From JBKQVT01 sp963804825 (GTDB lineage Bacteria; Planctomycetota; Planctomycetia; Pirellulales; Thermoguttaceae): a DNA stretch of 64,000 nt. A program made the position numbers and the translations under genes. Below the pieces are notes generated by a model. It was given only the letters and a program-made list of their open reading frames with translations, did not search any database and was not told the DNA's origin. This document shows positions 29,712 to 40,817 of this stretch, in pieces. The stretch is taken from positions 1,674,001-1,738,000 of the forward strand of contig CAWDRV010000003.1 of assembly GCA_963804825.1 (NCBI GenBank), given 5' to 3'. Each line of letters opens with the position of its first letter. The first letter of the stretch is position 1.

Positions 29712-31086
29712 CTACCGCAGCGCCTCGAGCGGCTTCAGACGCACGGCCGAAAGCGCCGGAACGATGCCGCCGAGAATGCCCATCACCAAGGTCAAAAGCA
29801 GACCGGCCGCGACGATTTGGCCATCGACGACCAATCGGAGGACGACGAACTTTCCCCCGCCGGGTCCGCTGCTGACGACGCTGGTGGCCGACCAGCCGTC
29901 GGCCAGCCAGCCCAGGGCGCAGCCCAATCCGCCGCCGACCAGGGCGATCAGCAGCGATTCGAGCAGGAAGGAGATGAGGACCGCTCGGCGATTGTAGCCC
30001 AGCAGGCGGAGGACGCCGATGTCCTTCGTCCGCTGGCTGATGGCGGCGAACATGGTGTTCATCACTCCGAACATGCCGCCGGCGGCCATGATGACGGCCA
30101 CGACCGCCACGCCGTAGAGGAACTGCTGGTTGCTGCCGCTTAGATCGGCGAAATAGTCGGTTTCGACCTGCGCCTGGATGGCGGCGGTCTTGTAGCGGTT
30201 GGTGAAGTAATCCTTCAGCCGCCGCGCCGTGGCGACGTCCTCCGCGCGGACCACCACCGAGGTATAGGTCTCCTTGCCAAACATGGGACCGATCATGCCG
30301 CCCTTGGCCCAGACTTCGGAATCGAACGTCGAGCCGGCCGATTGCATCACGCCCACCACCAGCCAGGTCCGCTCGTCCAGGTCGAAGGTATCGCCGGTGT
30401 CGAGCCGGTTCGGGTTGCGCGGAGGCCAGTTGTGTCGCGTTGCGCGAGCGGCCCAGCTCGCGGGCGATGCCCTCGCCCAGCACGACCTGGACGGCCGGCC
30501 GCCGGGCCGCCTTTCCGGGCGTCGCGGAATGTTCGGCGGCTGCGTCGGGCAATTCCTGGACGCCGGCCTCGGAGAACCACTTGCCGCCGGGATAGAGCGA
30601 CAGCCGGTGGACCTCGGCCGCCACTTGGGGATTCTCGATGCCGCGCAACTGGAGGAACCGCCGCGTCGGCCGGCCCGGCGGGGCGTCGGGAATCGGCTGG
30701 TTGACGATCAGGTAGGTCTCGCGGCTGGCCAGGGGGTGGCCGCCGGCGCCGCGGGCGATCCCCGGCTGATGTTCCACGTCGCCCAGGTCCACCGGCTTCA
30801 GGTTGCTGAACACCTCGTCGATCGCGCCGTCGGAAAGCAGCAGGACATTGTCCGCATGGCCCGAGGCCTCCGTCAGCCGGTACATGCCGTTGACGAAGGC
30901 GAGCATGACGGTCAACAGGGCGATGACCAACGTGAAGGCCATCGCCGTCATGACGGTCGTTTTCCATCGCACGGTCAAGTTGCGGAAGTTGTAGCGCAGC
31001 GGCACCTTGCCCAGCAGCAGGAGCGCCGCCAGCAGCAAGGCCGCGGCGGCCGAGGGGATCGAGATCAGCAAGGAGACGTTCGACAT
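29712..31086 (-). CDS. FtsX/MacB-type ABC exporter permease (second permease), frameshifted
   Basis: 457 aa after removal of A30423 (QLAPRNPNRLDTGDTFDLDE). It has four membrane segments in the MacB/FtsX arrangement: one near 45-75 (TVMTAMAFTLVIALLTVMLAF), a large periplasmic domain, and three near the C-terminus (FLYGVAVVAVIMAAGGMFG, LLIALVGGGLGCALGWL, AAGLLLTLVMGILGG), with the FtsX-type end SAVRLKPLEALR. An extra helix lies at the N-terminus. It is the last gene of the HlyD-ATPase-permease-permease operon and is separated from the first permease by a MITE. The ATG at 31086 was chosen because upstream in-frame text is MITE-derived. Confidence 0.8.
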
Positions 31087-31119
31087 GGGCAGTGCGTCAG
31101 GCCACCTTGGAAAATACTT

Positions 31120-31397
31120 GAGGGTGTTCTGAAATTGGGGATAAGAAAACTGGCATCTTGGCACCGTTACCGCGAAAAACTTCTCACGGAAAGGCGCGAA
31201 GGCGCAAAGCCGCAAAGGAAGAAGAGGTAATCGGTGAATCGACGGCGCGTAGGGCGATCCAACCTTCCCCCTTTTCCTGTTTCGTACCTTTGTGCCTTTG
31301 CGTCTTCGCGCCTTTGCGTGAAATCCTTAGACTCAAAGACCATGATATAGCTTTGGCTGTCTTTGGTGTTGTTTCAACGGAATTTCAAGACACCCTC
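31120..31397. repeat. MITE-like repeat, copy 3, inside the ABC exporter operon
   Basis: Terminal inverted repeats GAGGGTGTTCTGAAATT (31120-31136) and AATTTCAAGACACCCTC (31381-31397) bound a 278-bp element with the CACGGAAAGGCGC / GCGCCTTTGCGTG internal arms. ATACTT occurs just outside both ends and may be a target duplication. No transposase ORF is present. Confidence 0.85.
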
Positions 31398-31421
31398 AGA
31401 TACTTCGGACATAGCGTTGCG

Positions 31422-32666
31422 TCAGGCGACTTTTGAAAACACCTCGGCCACTTTGACGTTTCGGGCAGTCCAAGCCGGAAGGATGCTGCCCGCCAGGGCG
31501 GTGCCGCTGCCGATCACGATGCCCCACCAGACGGCGTCGGCGGGAACGTACATCGAGTTGATCAGTCCGACCGGGAACTTGATGCCGCCCAGCACGTGAT
31601 TGACCAACAGGTAGGTCAGCCCGGCGCTGGCGAAGCCGGCCAGGCTGCCGATCAAGACGGCCTCGCCCAGCACCAGCAGGAGAATGTGATGGGAGCGGAA
31701 GCCCAGCACCTTGAGCACGGCGAGTTCCACGCGGCGCTCGCGGACGCTGATGCTGATGGCGTTGGCGATCAGCAGCGAAAGGCTGGCCAGCGCCGCCGGG
31801 ACCAAGAGCCAGCGGAAGGCCCAGATGATGTCGCGCAGGGCCGTCATCGACGCGGTGACCAGCGACGCGAGCGTTTCGCACTTCACCGCCGGGTTGGTGT
31901 AGTAGGGCGACGCCGCGATCTGGGCCGAGACGCGGTTGAAGTCGTCCTCGTTGCACAGCCGCAGCCAGACCAGGTTCAGCCGCTTGTCGGCCAGCGGGTG
32001 GGCGGAGCCCGACGTGCGGCCGTAGGCGTCGATGGCCTCGTTCAGGTACTCGGCGTTCATGACCGCGAAGGCGTCCCAACGCCCCGGCGGAAAGACGCCG
32101 ACAATCTCGAACTCCAGGTCGATGCCCCGGTACATCTGGCCGTAGACGGAGAATCGTTCGCCGACGCGCTTGTTGAGGGCCGCCAGGCGGTCCTTTCCGA
32201 GGATGATTCCGCGGCGATTGGCCAGCATCTTGGCCACCGCGGCGTCCAGCCGTTCGGCCTGGTCGGCGGGCAGATCGTCGAGTTCGTCCATCATGGTCCG
32301 GATCTTCCGCGGATCGACGGCGACGGCGAAGACGGAGTTCTCGCGCGTGGCCGTGCCCTGGTCGAGCGTGCCGACGTAGAACTGCCAGTTCATGGAGTCC
32401 TCCGGCCGCACGTCGCCGGGCCGCCGCGCCGCCCCTTCCGCCAAGGTCCGGGCATAGCTCAGCGGCATCTGGCTGGGAATCCGCCAGCGATCGGTCACGA
32501 TCGCCTTCAAGTCGGTCTTCCGCTCCACCGTAAACGAGTCGAAAAACGCCAGCATCGTCCAGACCGACGTGACCACGCACACCAGCACCATCGTCCCCAG
32601 CGAAGTGAGCACGGCCCGCAACGGATGGCGGCGGACATTCTTCAAGATCAGCAGGAGGAATTTCAT
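31422..32666 (-). CDS. FtsX/MacB-type ABC exporter permease (first permease)
   Basis: 414 aa. The MacB/FtsX layout is clear: a first helix (LGTMVLVCVVTSVWTML, about 18-36), a long periplasmic domain with FEIVGVFPPGRWDAFAVMN, then three helices (WLLVPAALASLSLLIANAI, LLVLGEAVLIGSLAGFA, WWGIVIGSGTALAGSI) and the terminal PAWTARNVKVAEVFSKVA. ATG at 32666 overlaps the ATPase stop by four bases. The C-terminal coding segment (VFSKVA-stop) is partly duplicated beyond the MITE at 31094-31119. Confidence 0.88.
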   Translation of the reverse strand: MKFLLLILKNVRRHPLRAVLTSLGTMVLVCVVTSVWTMLAFFDSFTVERKTDLKAIVTDRWRIPSQMPLSYARTLAEGAARRPGDVRPEDSMNWQFYVGTLDQGTATRENSVFAVAVDPRKIRTMMDELDDLPADQAERLDAAVAKMLANRRGIILGKDRLAALNKRVGERFSVYGQMYRGIDLEFEIVGVFPPGRWDAFAVMNAEYLNEAIDAYGRTSGSAHPLADKRLNLVWLRLCNEDDFNRVSAQIAASPYYTNPAVKCETLASLVTASMTALRDIIWAFRWLLVPAALASLSLLIANAISISVRERRVELAVLKVLGFRSHHILLLVLGEAVLIGSLAGFASAGLTYLLVNHVLGGIKFPVGLINSMYVPADAVWWGIVIGSGTALAGSILPAWTARNVKVAEVFSKVA

Positions 32667-33394
32667 GCCGGCGGTCCGCTGGGGGAGGGACTTGCGGCCG
32701 GGCGATCGTTCAGTTGACCCTTGTCGAGGTGCAACACGCGGTCGGCGCGGACCGCGGCGCGGGCGTCGTGCGTGACCACCAGGACTGTCTTGTGCAACGA
32801 CCGGCACAACTCGGACAACAGGTTCAAGATCTCCTCGGCGGAGTGGGCGTCCAGGTCGCCGGTCGGCTCGTCGGCCACGATGAGCGTCGGGTCGGTGACG
32901 ACCGCCCGGGCGATGCCCACCCGCTGCTGCTGGCCGCCGGAGAGCTGCCCCGGGCGGTGCTTCATGCGGTCGGCCAGTCCGACCAGTTCCAGGACCGTGA
33001 GCACTTGCTGTCTCCGCTGCGCAGCCGACAGCGGGAGCAGCAGCAGGGGCAACTCGACGTTCTCATAGGCCGTCAGCACGGGCAGCAGATGATAGAACTG
33101 GAAGACGAAGCCGAGGTGCCGGGTGCGCCAGCGGGCCAACTGCGATTCCGACATGCCCGAAATCAACTGGTCGCCGACCCACACCTCGCCCGCGCTGGGC
33201 TGATCCAGCCCGGCGATCAGGTTCAGCAGCGTGGTCTTCCCGGAGCCGCTGGGGCCCATGAGGACGAGGAATTCGCCCTCGGGCACTTCGAGCGTCAGGT
33301 CGTTGAGCACGTCGAGTCGTTCGCTGCCGCGTCGGAAGTATTTATGGACTCCCGCGATGCGAACGATCATGCCGTTGTCGGGAGCGTCGGTCAT
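32663..33394 (-). CDS. MacB/LolD-type ABC exporter ATPase
   Basis: 243 aa. Walker A GPSGSGKTT, Q-loop GFVFQFYHLLP, signature LSGGQQQRVGIARAV, Walker B LIVADEPTGDLD and H-loop VVTHDARAA are all intact. It drives substrate extrusion, not uptake, with the FtsX-type permeases and the HlyD-type adaptor of the same operon. ATG at 33394, 12 bases after the adaptor stop; the frame extends further only from a TTG. The C-terminal tail is Pro/Ser-rich. Confidence 0.92.
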   Translation of the reverse strand: MTDAPDNGMIVRIAGVHKYFRRGSERLDVLNDLTLEVPEGEFLVLMGPSGSGKTTLLNLIAGLDQPSAGEVWVGDQLISGMSESQLARWRTRHLGFVFQFYHLLPVLTAYENVELPLLLLPLSAAQRRQQVLTVLELVGLADRMKHRPGQLSGGQQQRVGIARAVVTDPTLIVADEPTGDLDAHSAEEILNLLSELCRSLHKTVLVVTHDARAAVRADRVLHLDKGQLNDRPAASPSPSGPPA

Positions 33395-33406
33395 GGGGGG
33401 CGGCAA

Positions 33407-34693
33407 TTACTTTTCTTTTCGCGCCGTCGGCGTCGCGCCGAGGAACGACACGTTCACGCCCATCTCCGGTTTCAAATACACGCCCTCCTCCGCGGCCGGA
33501 ACCGAGACCTTCACCCGGACCGGAACCGCTCCCTTGGCTCGATCGGCAATGGGCATCAGCCGCGACACGTAGCCGTCGTAGGTCCGGTCGAGATAGGCCT
33601 CCGCGCAGACCTTGCACTTCTGGCCCTTGAAGACCCGGGCGACGTCGCGCTCTTGAATGGGCAGATCGACCTCCAGGTCGGACAGGTCGGCCATCTCGCA
33701 AAGGCTGAAGGAACCGTTCATGGCGATGGGATTGACGACGTTGCCCTCCTCGGCGTTCTTCTTGAGGATGGTGCCGGAGACCGGGGCGCGAATGGTGCAA
33801 TTGTCCAGCCGCCAGCGCGTCTTGGCCACGTCGGCCTTCATCTGCAGGACCTCGGCCCGGGCGTTGTCGATGCGCTCGACGCGGGGGCCTTCCTGCATCA
33901 GCTTCAAGGCCATTTGCAGCCGCTGCACGCGGCGGTACATGGCCCAATACTTGCTCTCGGTGACCTCGTAGTCCTGTTGCGAGACGGCGTTTTTCGGCAG
34001 CAGCCGCTTCGTCCGCTCCCATTCGGCCTTCAGTTCGACCAGTTGCGCTTGGGACTCGGCCAGTTCGGCCGTCGCCTCGGAGATTTCTTCCGGCCGGTTT
34101 CCATGTTCCAATTCCAGCAAGTGCTGCTTGGTTGCTTCCAAGCTGGCTTCGGCCCGCTCGTAGTCGGCCCGATAGTCGGTGTCTTCCAGTTCCGCCACAA
34201 CGTCGCCTTTTTTCACCCGCATTCCCTCCTGGATGGGGAGGCGGACAATCATCCCGCTGACCTTGGGGCTGACCAGGATTTGGTGCACCGGGACGATGTA
34301 GCCCTTGGCTTCCAGGACGATGGCGCCGGAGCTGGCGGTTTCGGCCGCCGGGGCCTGTGCGGCGGACGGCGAGGCCGGCGAGAACGGCGAAGACGACGGC
34401 GCGGTTGCCGGCCCGTGGGCCGCGTCGGTGTCTTTATCCTTCGGCCGTGCAATCGCAAAATAACTGGCCACGGCCAGGCCGGCCGCCAGCAGCAGGCAAA
34501 TGCCCCACGGCAATAGCCGGCCGGCCGATCCCCGTTGGGCCGGCGATTCGGGCAGGCGCAGGGAAAGGACCCGCTGGCGGAGCGGTCCCGGCGTCTTGCC
34601 GGCAACGTTGGCATCCGTGTCAGCGTTGCCGTCGCCGTCGAGCTGGCCTGCGAGATGGGGTTTCGGAGTGTTGTGCGATTGGCTGACGCTCAT
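33407..34693 (-). CDS. HlyD/MacA-type periplasmic adaptor protein
   Basis: 428 aa. Joins the inner-membrane ABC exporter to an outer-membrane tube. A single helix (LLPWGICLLLAAGLAVASYFA, about 60-82) is followed by a Ser/Ala/Pro linker, a lipoyl half-motif (GYIVPVHQILVSPKVSGMI), a long coiled coil (about 195-300) and the second lipoyl half (NCTIRAPVSGTILKKNAEEG), then a beta-barrel domain. ATG at 34693 has AGAGGG at the right distance. It is the first gene of the operon; the TolC-like protein at 23713 is a possible partner in trans. The cargo is unknown. Confidence 0.9.
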   Translation of the reverse strand: MSVSQSHNTPKPHLAGQLDGDGNADTDANVAGKTPGPLRQRVLSLRLPESPAQRGSAGRLLPWGICLLLAAGLAVASYFAIARPKDKDTDAAHGPATAPSSSPFSPASPSAAQAPAAETASSGAIVLEAKGYIVPVHQILVSPKVSGMIVRLPIQEGMRVKKGDVVAELEDTDYRADYERAEASLEATKQHLLELEHGNRPEEISEATAELAESQAQLVELKAEWERTKRLLPKNAVSQQDYEVTESKYWAMYRRVQRLQMALKLMQEGPRVERIDNARAEVLQMKADVAKTRWRLDNCTIRAPVSGTILKKNAEEGNVVNPIAMNGSFSLCEMADLSDLEVDLPIQERDVARVFKGQKCKVCAEAYLDRTYDGYVSRLMPIADRAKGAVPVRVKVSVPAAEEGVYLKPEMGVNVSFLGATPTARKEK

Positions 34694-34974
34694 GCGTCCC
34701 TCTTTCACGCCATGTGCCGAAACACTATGGTACCTTCCTTATTATGACAGAAAACCGGCCATTTGGCTAGTGCCAAAGGGTGGGGTGCGAAGGGGCAGGT
34801 GGGGCCCGAGGTTGTGCATGCCCGGGCATAGGATCAACATGACGGTCCTTCCTGAGAGAGTGAATATGCACGCAACCCTTAAGGGGGCCTGATTGTAGGA
34901 TTCCGCTGCGGGCGGTAGGATGTTCGTTCCATCATCCCCCGTCGCGATTGGTCCAGGAGCGATTGGAAACCACC

Positions 34975-36698
34975 ATGTTAACAAAGCTGATCATACGCAA
35001 CTTCAAACGCTTTCTTGAGGCAGAAATCGAACTCGGGAACCCCGTGGTGTTCATTGGTCCGAACAACTCCGGGAAAACTACGGCGCTTCAAGCCCTGGCA
35101 CTTTGGGACATCGGTCTGAAACGCTGGAACGAAAAGAGAAAGGGAAAGGAAACCCCGGAAAAGCGGCCGGGTGTTACCATCAACCGTCGAGACTGCATTG
35201 CCGTTCCTGTACCGGACGCAAACTTATTGTGGCATCAGCTACACGTCCGCGACGTACAGATGGTCAGCGAAAAACCGAGAACCAAGAATATTCGCATCGA
35301 CATCACCGTCGAGGGCGTCTCCAACGGGCACGCTTGGCGTTGTGGGCTGGAGTTCGATTACGCAAATGAGCAGTCATTCTATTGCCGGCCCTTGAGGGTT
35401 TCCGGGGACGATGGCCACCAGCGCATGGCTATTCCAGAGGAGGTTGGGGACCTACGCGTGGCATTTCTTCCGCCCATGTCGGGGCTGGCGAGCAGCGAGA
35501 CACATCTCGACCCGGGAGCCGTCAACGTCCGACTTGGCGAAGGCAGGACGGCAGAAGTCTTGCGTAATCTTTGCTACCAGATTCTATCGGGCGTTCAACG
35601 GCAAGAAACAATGGACCGGAATCTGCGACACGATGCGTGACTTGTTCGGTGTCTCGCTCAAGGCGCCGGAATACGTCGCGGAGCGGGGTGAAATCACCAT
35701 GGCCTACATTGACTACGCTGGCACGCAACTCACGCAACTTGACTTATCCTCGGCAGGACGAGGACTCCAACAGACGCTCTTGATATTGGCCTACCTCGCG
35801 GTCAATCCAAACTCGGTTGTCCTGATTGATGAGCCCGACGCTCATTTGGAGGTGCTAAGGCAGCGTCAAATCTACGAACTGTTGTGCCAGTGTGCGCAGG
35901 AGCGGGGGGCACAAATCATTGCGGCCAGCCATTCGGAAGTTGTGCTCAATGAAGCGGCGGGCCGCGATCTGGTGGTTGCCTTCATCGGAAAGCCGCATCC
36001 CATCGTCGATCGGGGAGGCCAACTCTTGAAGTCGCTCAGGGAGATTGGGTTTGAGCAGTTTGCCCAGGCCGAAGAGACGGGATGGGTTTTGTACCTTGAG
36101 GGCTCCACCGATCTGTCCATTCTGCCGCTCATTTGCACAAGCGTTGGGGCACCCTTCCGTTGCGGTGCTAAAGCGCCCGTTCGTGTATTACGTAGGAAAC
36201 CAGCCCCGCAAGGCGGAAAATCATTTCTTTGGACTCCGTGAGGGAAAAACCGACCTGGTTGGCATCGCCATATTTGACCACCTTCCTCAAGAACTGCAAA
36301 GCGCGGAGAGTCTGGTCGAAATCATGTGGTCGCGTTGCGAAATCGAGAATTACCTTTGCGGCCGCGATGTCCTCATCGCTTGGGCCAGACATGCCAGCGG
36401 AGGTGAGTTATTTGCTTCCAATTGGGTTGACACCATGGAGGCAACGATCGCTGAGATCGAAAACGCTATGCAGACCTTGAGCAAAGGAACGCCGTGGTCG
36501 CCCGATACAAAGGTGACGGACGATTTCCTTGATCCATTGTTCAGCAAGTTCTTCAAGAAGCTCGACGTGCCAAATCTGTTCCGAAAGACGGACTATCACG
36601 AGCTGGCCAGGTTTCTGAAAAGGGAGCAGATTCCAGCAGAGGTCGTTGAAGTTCTGGACAAGATCGCCACCGTTGCCGCTCGCGCTAAGCCAGCCTGA
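34975..36698 (+). CDS. OLD-like AAA ATPase with Toprim-like C-terminal domain, frameshifted
   Basis: 573 aa after removing A35579 and A36131. An SMC/ABC-type ATPase comes first: Walker A GPNNSGKTT (about 27-35), signature-like LSSAGRGLQQ (about 254), Walker B VVLIDEPDAHLE, H-loop AASHSEV. The C-terminal half has Toprim-like traits: LYLEGSTDLSIL with the conserved Glu, AIFDHLPQ where a DxD would be expected, and EIENYL near 450. In OLD-family proteins the Toprim domain is a metal-dependent nuclease, and many serve in phage defence. The single Asp in the second motif makes nuclease activity uncertain. No adjacent partner gene such as gajB is seen. The local AT content looks a little higher than in the neighbours, which would fit transfer. 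Confidence 0.75.
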
Positions 36699-36774
36699 TC
36701 GGCGCACTTTCAGGCTGCGAAGTGGAGATTCGTGCAACGTTGATCGCGCCGACCATTATCGCGGGGTCGGCCCG

Positions 36775-37437
36775 CTACGTCTTGTTGCCGTGGCGGATGA
36801 TGCGGCCTTCCACCAGGTAGACCACGTCTTCGGCGATGTTGGTGGCCAGGTCGGCGATCCGCTCCAAGTTGCGGGAAACCGCCAGCAGACGGAGGTAGGC
36901 CCGGACACGGTCGGGATGCTGGGCAATCAACCCCTCGATCTCGACGCGGATCTGGTATTTCATGCGATCGACCTCGTCGTCGCGGCGGCACACGTCGGTC
37001 GCCTGACGGGCGTCCATGTTGACCAGGGCGTCGATGCTGTCGCGGAGCATGGCCTGCGTCTTGGCCCACATCGCCCCCAGATCAAACGAGAGATCGACCT
37101 TGGGCTCGCCGATCAACGCCCGGGCCTTGTGGGCGATGTTCACCGCCATGTCGCCGATCCGCTCCAGGTCGTTGTTGATCTTCATGGTGGCGATGATCAG
37201 CCGCAGATCGACGGCCACCGGTTGATGGAGCGCCAAGGTCTTCATGCACTCCTCTTCCACTTCGATCTCGCGACGATCGATGTCCAGGTCGCGCTGCTCG
37301 ACCTCACACGCCATCGCCTCGTCGCGCTCCAGGACCGCCCGCAGGGCCAGCTCCACCTGGTCTTCCACCAGGGCACAGAGCGAGAGGACGTGCTTTTTGA
37401 GTTTGTCGATTTCTCGTTGCAGGTGGGCAGACATCAT
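36775..37437 (-). CDS. phoU: PhoU phosphate-signalling regulator
   Basis: 220 aa. Two PhoU repeats form the usual six-helix protein: first repeat residues about 10-110 with the metal-binding type motif EVEEECMKTLA and NDLERIGDMAVNIAH, second about 115-215 with NLERIADLATNIAEDVVYL. PhoU couples the Pst phosphate transporter to the PhoR kinase and represses the Pho regulon when phosphate is plentiful. No pst or phoBR gene lies nearby, which is unusual but not rare. Start is either of two adjacent ATGs (37437 or 37434). Confidence 0.93.
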   Translation of the reverse strand: MMSAHLQREIDKLKKHVLSLCALVEDQVELALRAVLERDEAMACEVEQRDLDIDRREIEVEEECMKTLALHQPVAVDLRLIIATMKINNDLERIGDMAVNIAHKARALIGEPKVDLSFDLGAMWAKTQAMLRDSIDALVNMDARQATDVCRRDDEVDRMKYQIRVEIEGLIAQHPDRVRAYLRLLAVSRNLERIADLATNIAEDVVYLVEGRIIRHGNKT

Positions 37438-37627
37438 GGGTCCCCGGAGAGGGCAAGGAATCCGGCTTTACAGTAGGTAATCTTGCCCGGTCTGTCAAGT
37501 GCGGTGGTCGGGGCCTGACCTGGACGCCACGGCGACGGTCCACTATATTGAGGACGTAAGCGGGAACGAGAAGCGAGGCCCTGGAGACCTTGGCTCGTCG
37601 CGTTGCACTGGCAAGAGAGGGACATCG

Positions 37628-39496
<1,869 letters not shown>

Positions 39497-39498
39497 AA

Positions 39499-39590
39499 TG
39501 AGCCCCGGGCGTAAGCCCGGGGATGGGCGTTGGGACGGCCACCGCGTGGCGAGGCATTGACATCATCCCCGGGCTTACGCCCGGGGCTCA
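39499..39590. repeat. REPIN-like pair, CCCGGG type
   Basis: TGAGCCCCGGGCGTAAGCCC and its inverted partner enclose about 38 bases, three bases after the glmS stop. Same family as 3061-3153 and 23961-23984. Confidence 0.85.
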
Positions 39591-39624
39591 CCAGGTGCTT
39601 CTGGCTTACCGGGTGTGCAGCAAG

Positions 39625-39702
39625 GTAGGTCAGGCACCCTGTGCCTGACACTTCGCTGAGTGGCATACCCAACAGTTGTCAGGCACGGAGTGCCCGACCT
39701 AC
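39625..39702. repeat. 78-bp palindromic repeat
   Basis: Opens GTAGGTCAGGCACCCTGTGC and closes with GGCACGGAGTGCCCGACCTA plus C, that is, inverted GTAGGTC(A/G)GGCAC ends with nested hairpins. It lies between glmS and the archaemetzincin-like gene. Confidence 0.75.
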
Positions 39703-39729
39703 CGGCTGAAGCATAACCTACGCGCCGGT

Positions 39730-40647
39730 TCACCGCTTGGCCGTCATCGCGGCCAGCGACTTTTCGCAAAACTCCTGCTCCTCCTTGAGCCCGTGCGCCT
39801 TGAAGAAGGCGATGAGCTTCTGAAATCGTTTTACCGGATCGGCCCCGGTCGCATAGCAGAGCTTGGCGAGGCAAACCGGGCAGAGCGACAACGGTTGGCG
39901 GTCGGCTTCCTTGAGGCTGTTGCTGCCGCACATGTTGCACTCGAAGCGGGTGCAGTGCTCCATCGAGAACATGTGGCCCGTCTCGTGCGAGGCCGTCTTC
40001 AGCGTGCGGCGCAGGCATAGCCGAAAGGCCTTTTCGCCCTGGTGGGGATCGCCGTTGCGATAGATCGACCACACGCCCACACGGTCGGAGAGCGAGGCCT
40101 GGCCGAAGACGAAATTCCAGTCTTCGCCGGGCCAAAGGTCGGAAGTGGTCAGGGCCAGTTCGACGCAGGCGTCCTTGGGCAACTTCGGCCGCAAAACGTC
40201 GTCGAGCACGTAGGTCGACAGGACCTGGGGCATGCCCCAGGTCGGATGCGTGCGCCGCGCCTTGGCGGGAATCGTATCGAGCGACATCCGCTTGTTGACT
40301 TTCACCGGCAGTTGGAAATAGATGCCGAGGTACTCCGCCGCCGCGTCGAGGATTTTCTGTTGGGTCGGGTCGAAATCGCCCAGCGGCTGCACGTAGATCA
40401 CCCGCCGGTGCCGATCGGGACGGACCGGTTTGCCGCGGACGTACTGCGCGTAGGTCTGGCCTGGTTCGGGGTGCGCGATCAGCCAGTCGCCCGGCAAGGG
40501 CTTTCCCAGCTTGGTATGCAGCGGCAGCAGCGGCTTGAAGCGATCGGGCAGCGCGAGCTTGTCGCCCGGCTCCTCGGCGGATGCGCCGGCGGCGGCCAAA
40601 GTAAACACCAACAGCGCGGCCAATCCGGAAAGGCAGCGAAGAAACAT
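39730..40647 (-). CDS. Exported archaemetzincin-like zinc metalloprotease
   Basis: 305 aa. Signal peptide MFLRCLSGLAALLVFTLAAAG with likely cleavage near ASA (about 26). The catalytic stretch HETGHMFSMEHC, followed by C4 and C2 spacings and CPVC 17 residues later, matches the archaemetzincin signature (HExxH, third zinc ligand His, then a CxxxxCxM...CxxC structural site). The usual Gly in HExxHxxG is replaced by Ser in MFSME. Archaemetzincins known to me are mostly cytoplasmic, so a signal peptide is notable. GGAG lies about 11 bases before the ATG at 40647. Peptidase activity is inferred from the motif only. Confidence 0.82.
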   Translation of the reverse strand: MFLRCLSGLAALLVFTLAAAGASAEEPGDKLALPDRFKPLLPLHTKLGKPLPGDWLIAHPEPGQTYAQYVRGKPVRPDRHRRVIYVQPLGDFDPTQQKILDAAAEYLGIYFQLPVKVNKRMSLDTIPAKARRTHPTWGMPQVLSTYVLDDVLRPKLPKDACVELALTTSDLWPGEDWNFVFGQASLSDRVGVWSIYRNGDPHQGEKAFRLCLRRTLKTASHETGHMFSMEHCTRFECNMCGSNSLKEADRQPLSLCPVCLAKLCYATGADPVKRFQKLIAFFKAHGLKEEQEFCEKSLAAMTAKR

Positions 40648-40817
40648 GACAACCGTTCTCCGGCAATGCAAAGGCTTGGTCCGACGGCTATTATCACCGG
40701 TCGGCCGTGGGAAAACAAGTTGAACCAGCCGGGGGGCTTGTCGCATCGCCGTCGCCCGGCCAGAATATGCCTCTGCGAAATCAGCCGCATCCTGGATCGC
40801 CAAAGCAAGGAATACTC

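Noticed and set aside
37438..37627. glmS ribozyme upstream of glmS
   Set aside because: The known ribozyme is found mainly in Firmicutes, and I see none of its conserved core here.
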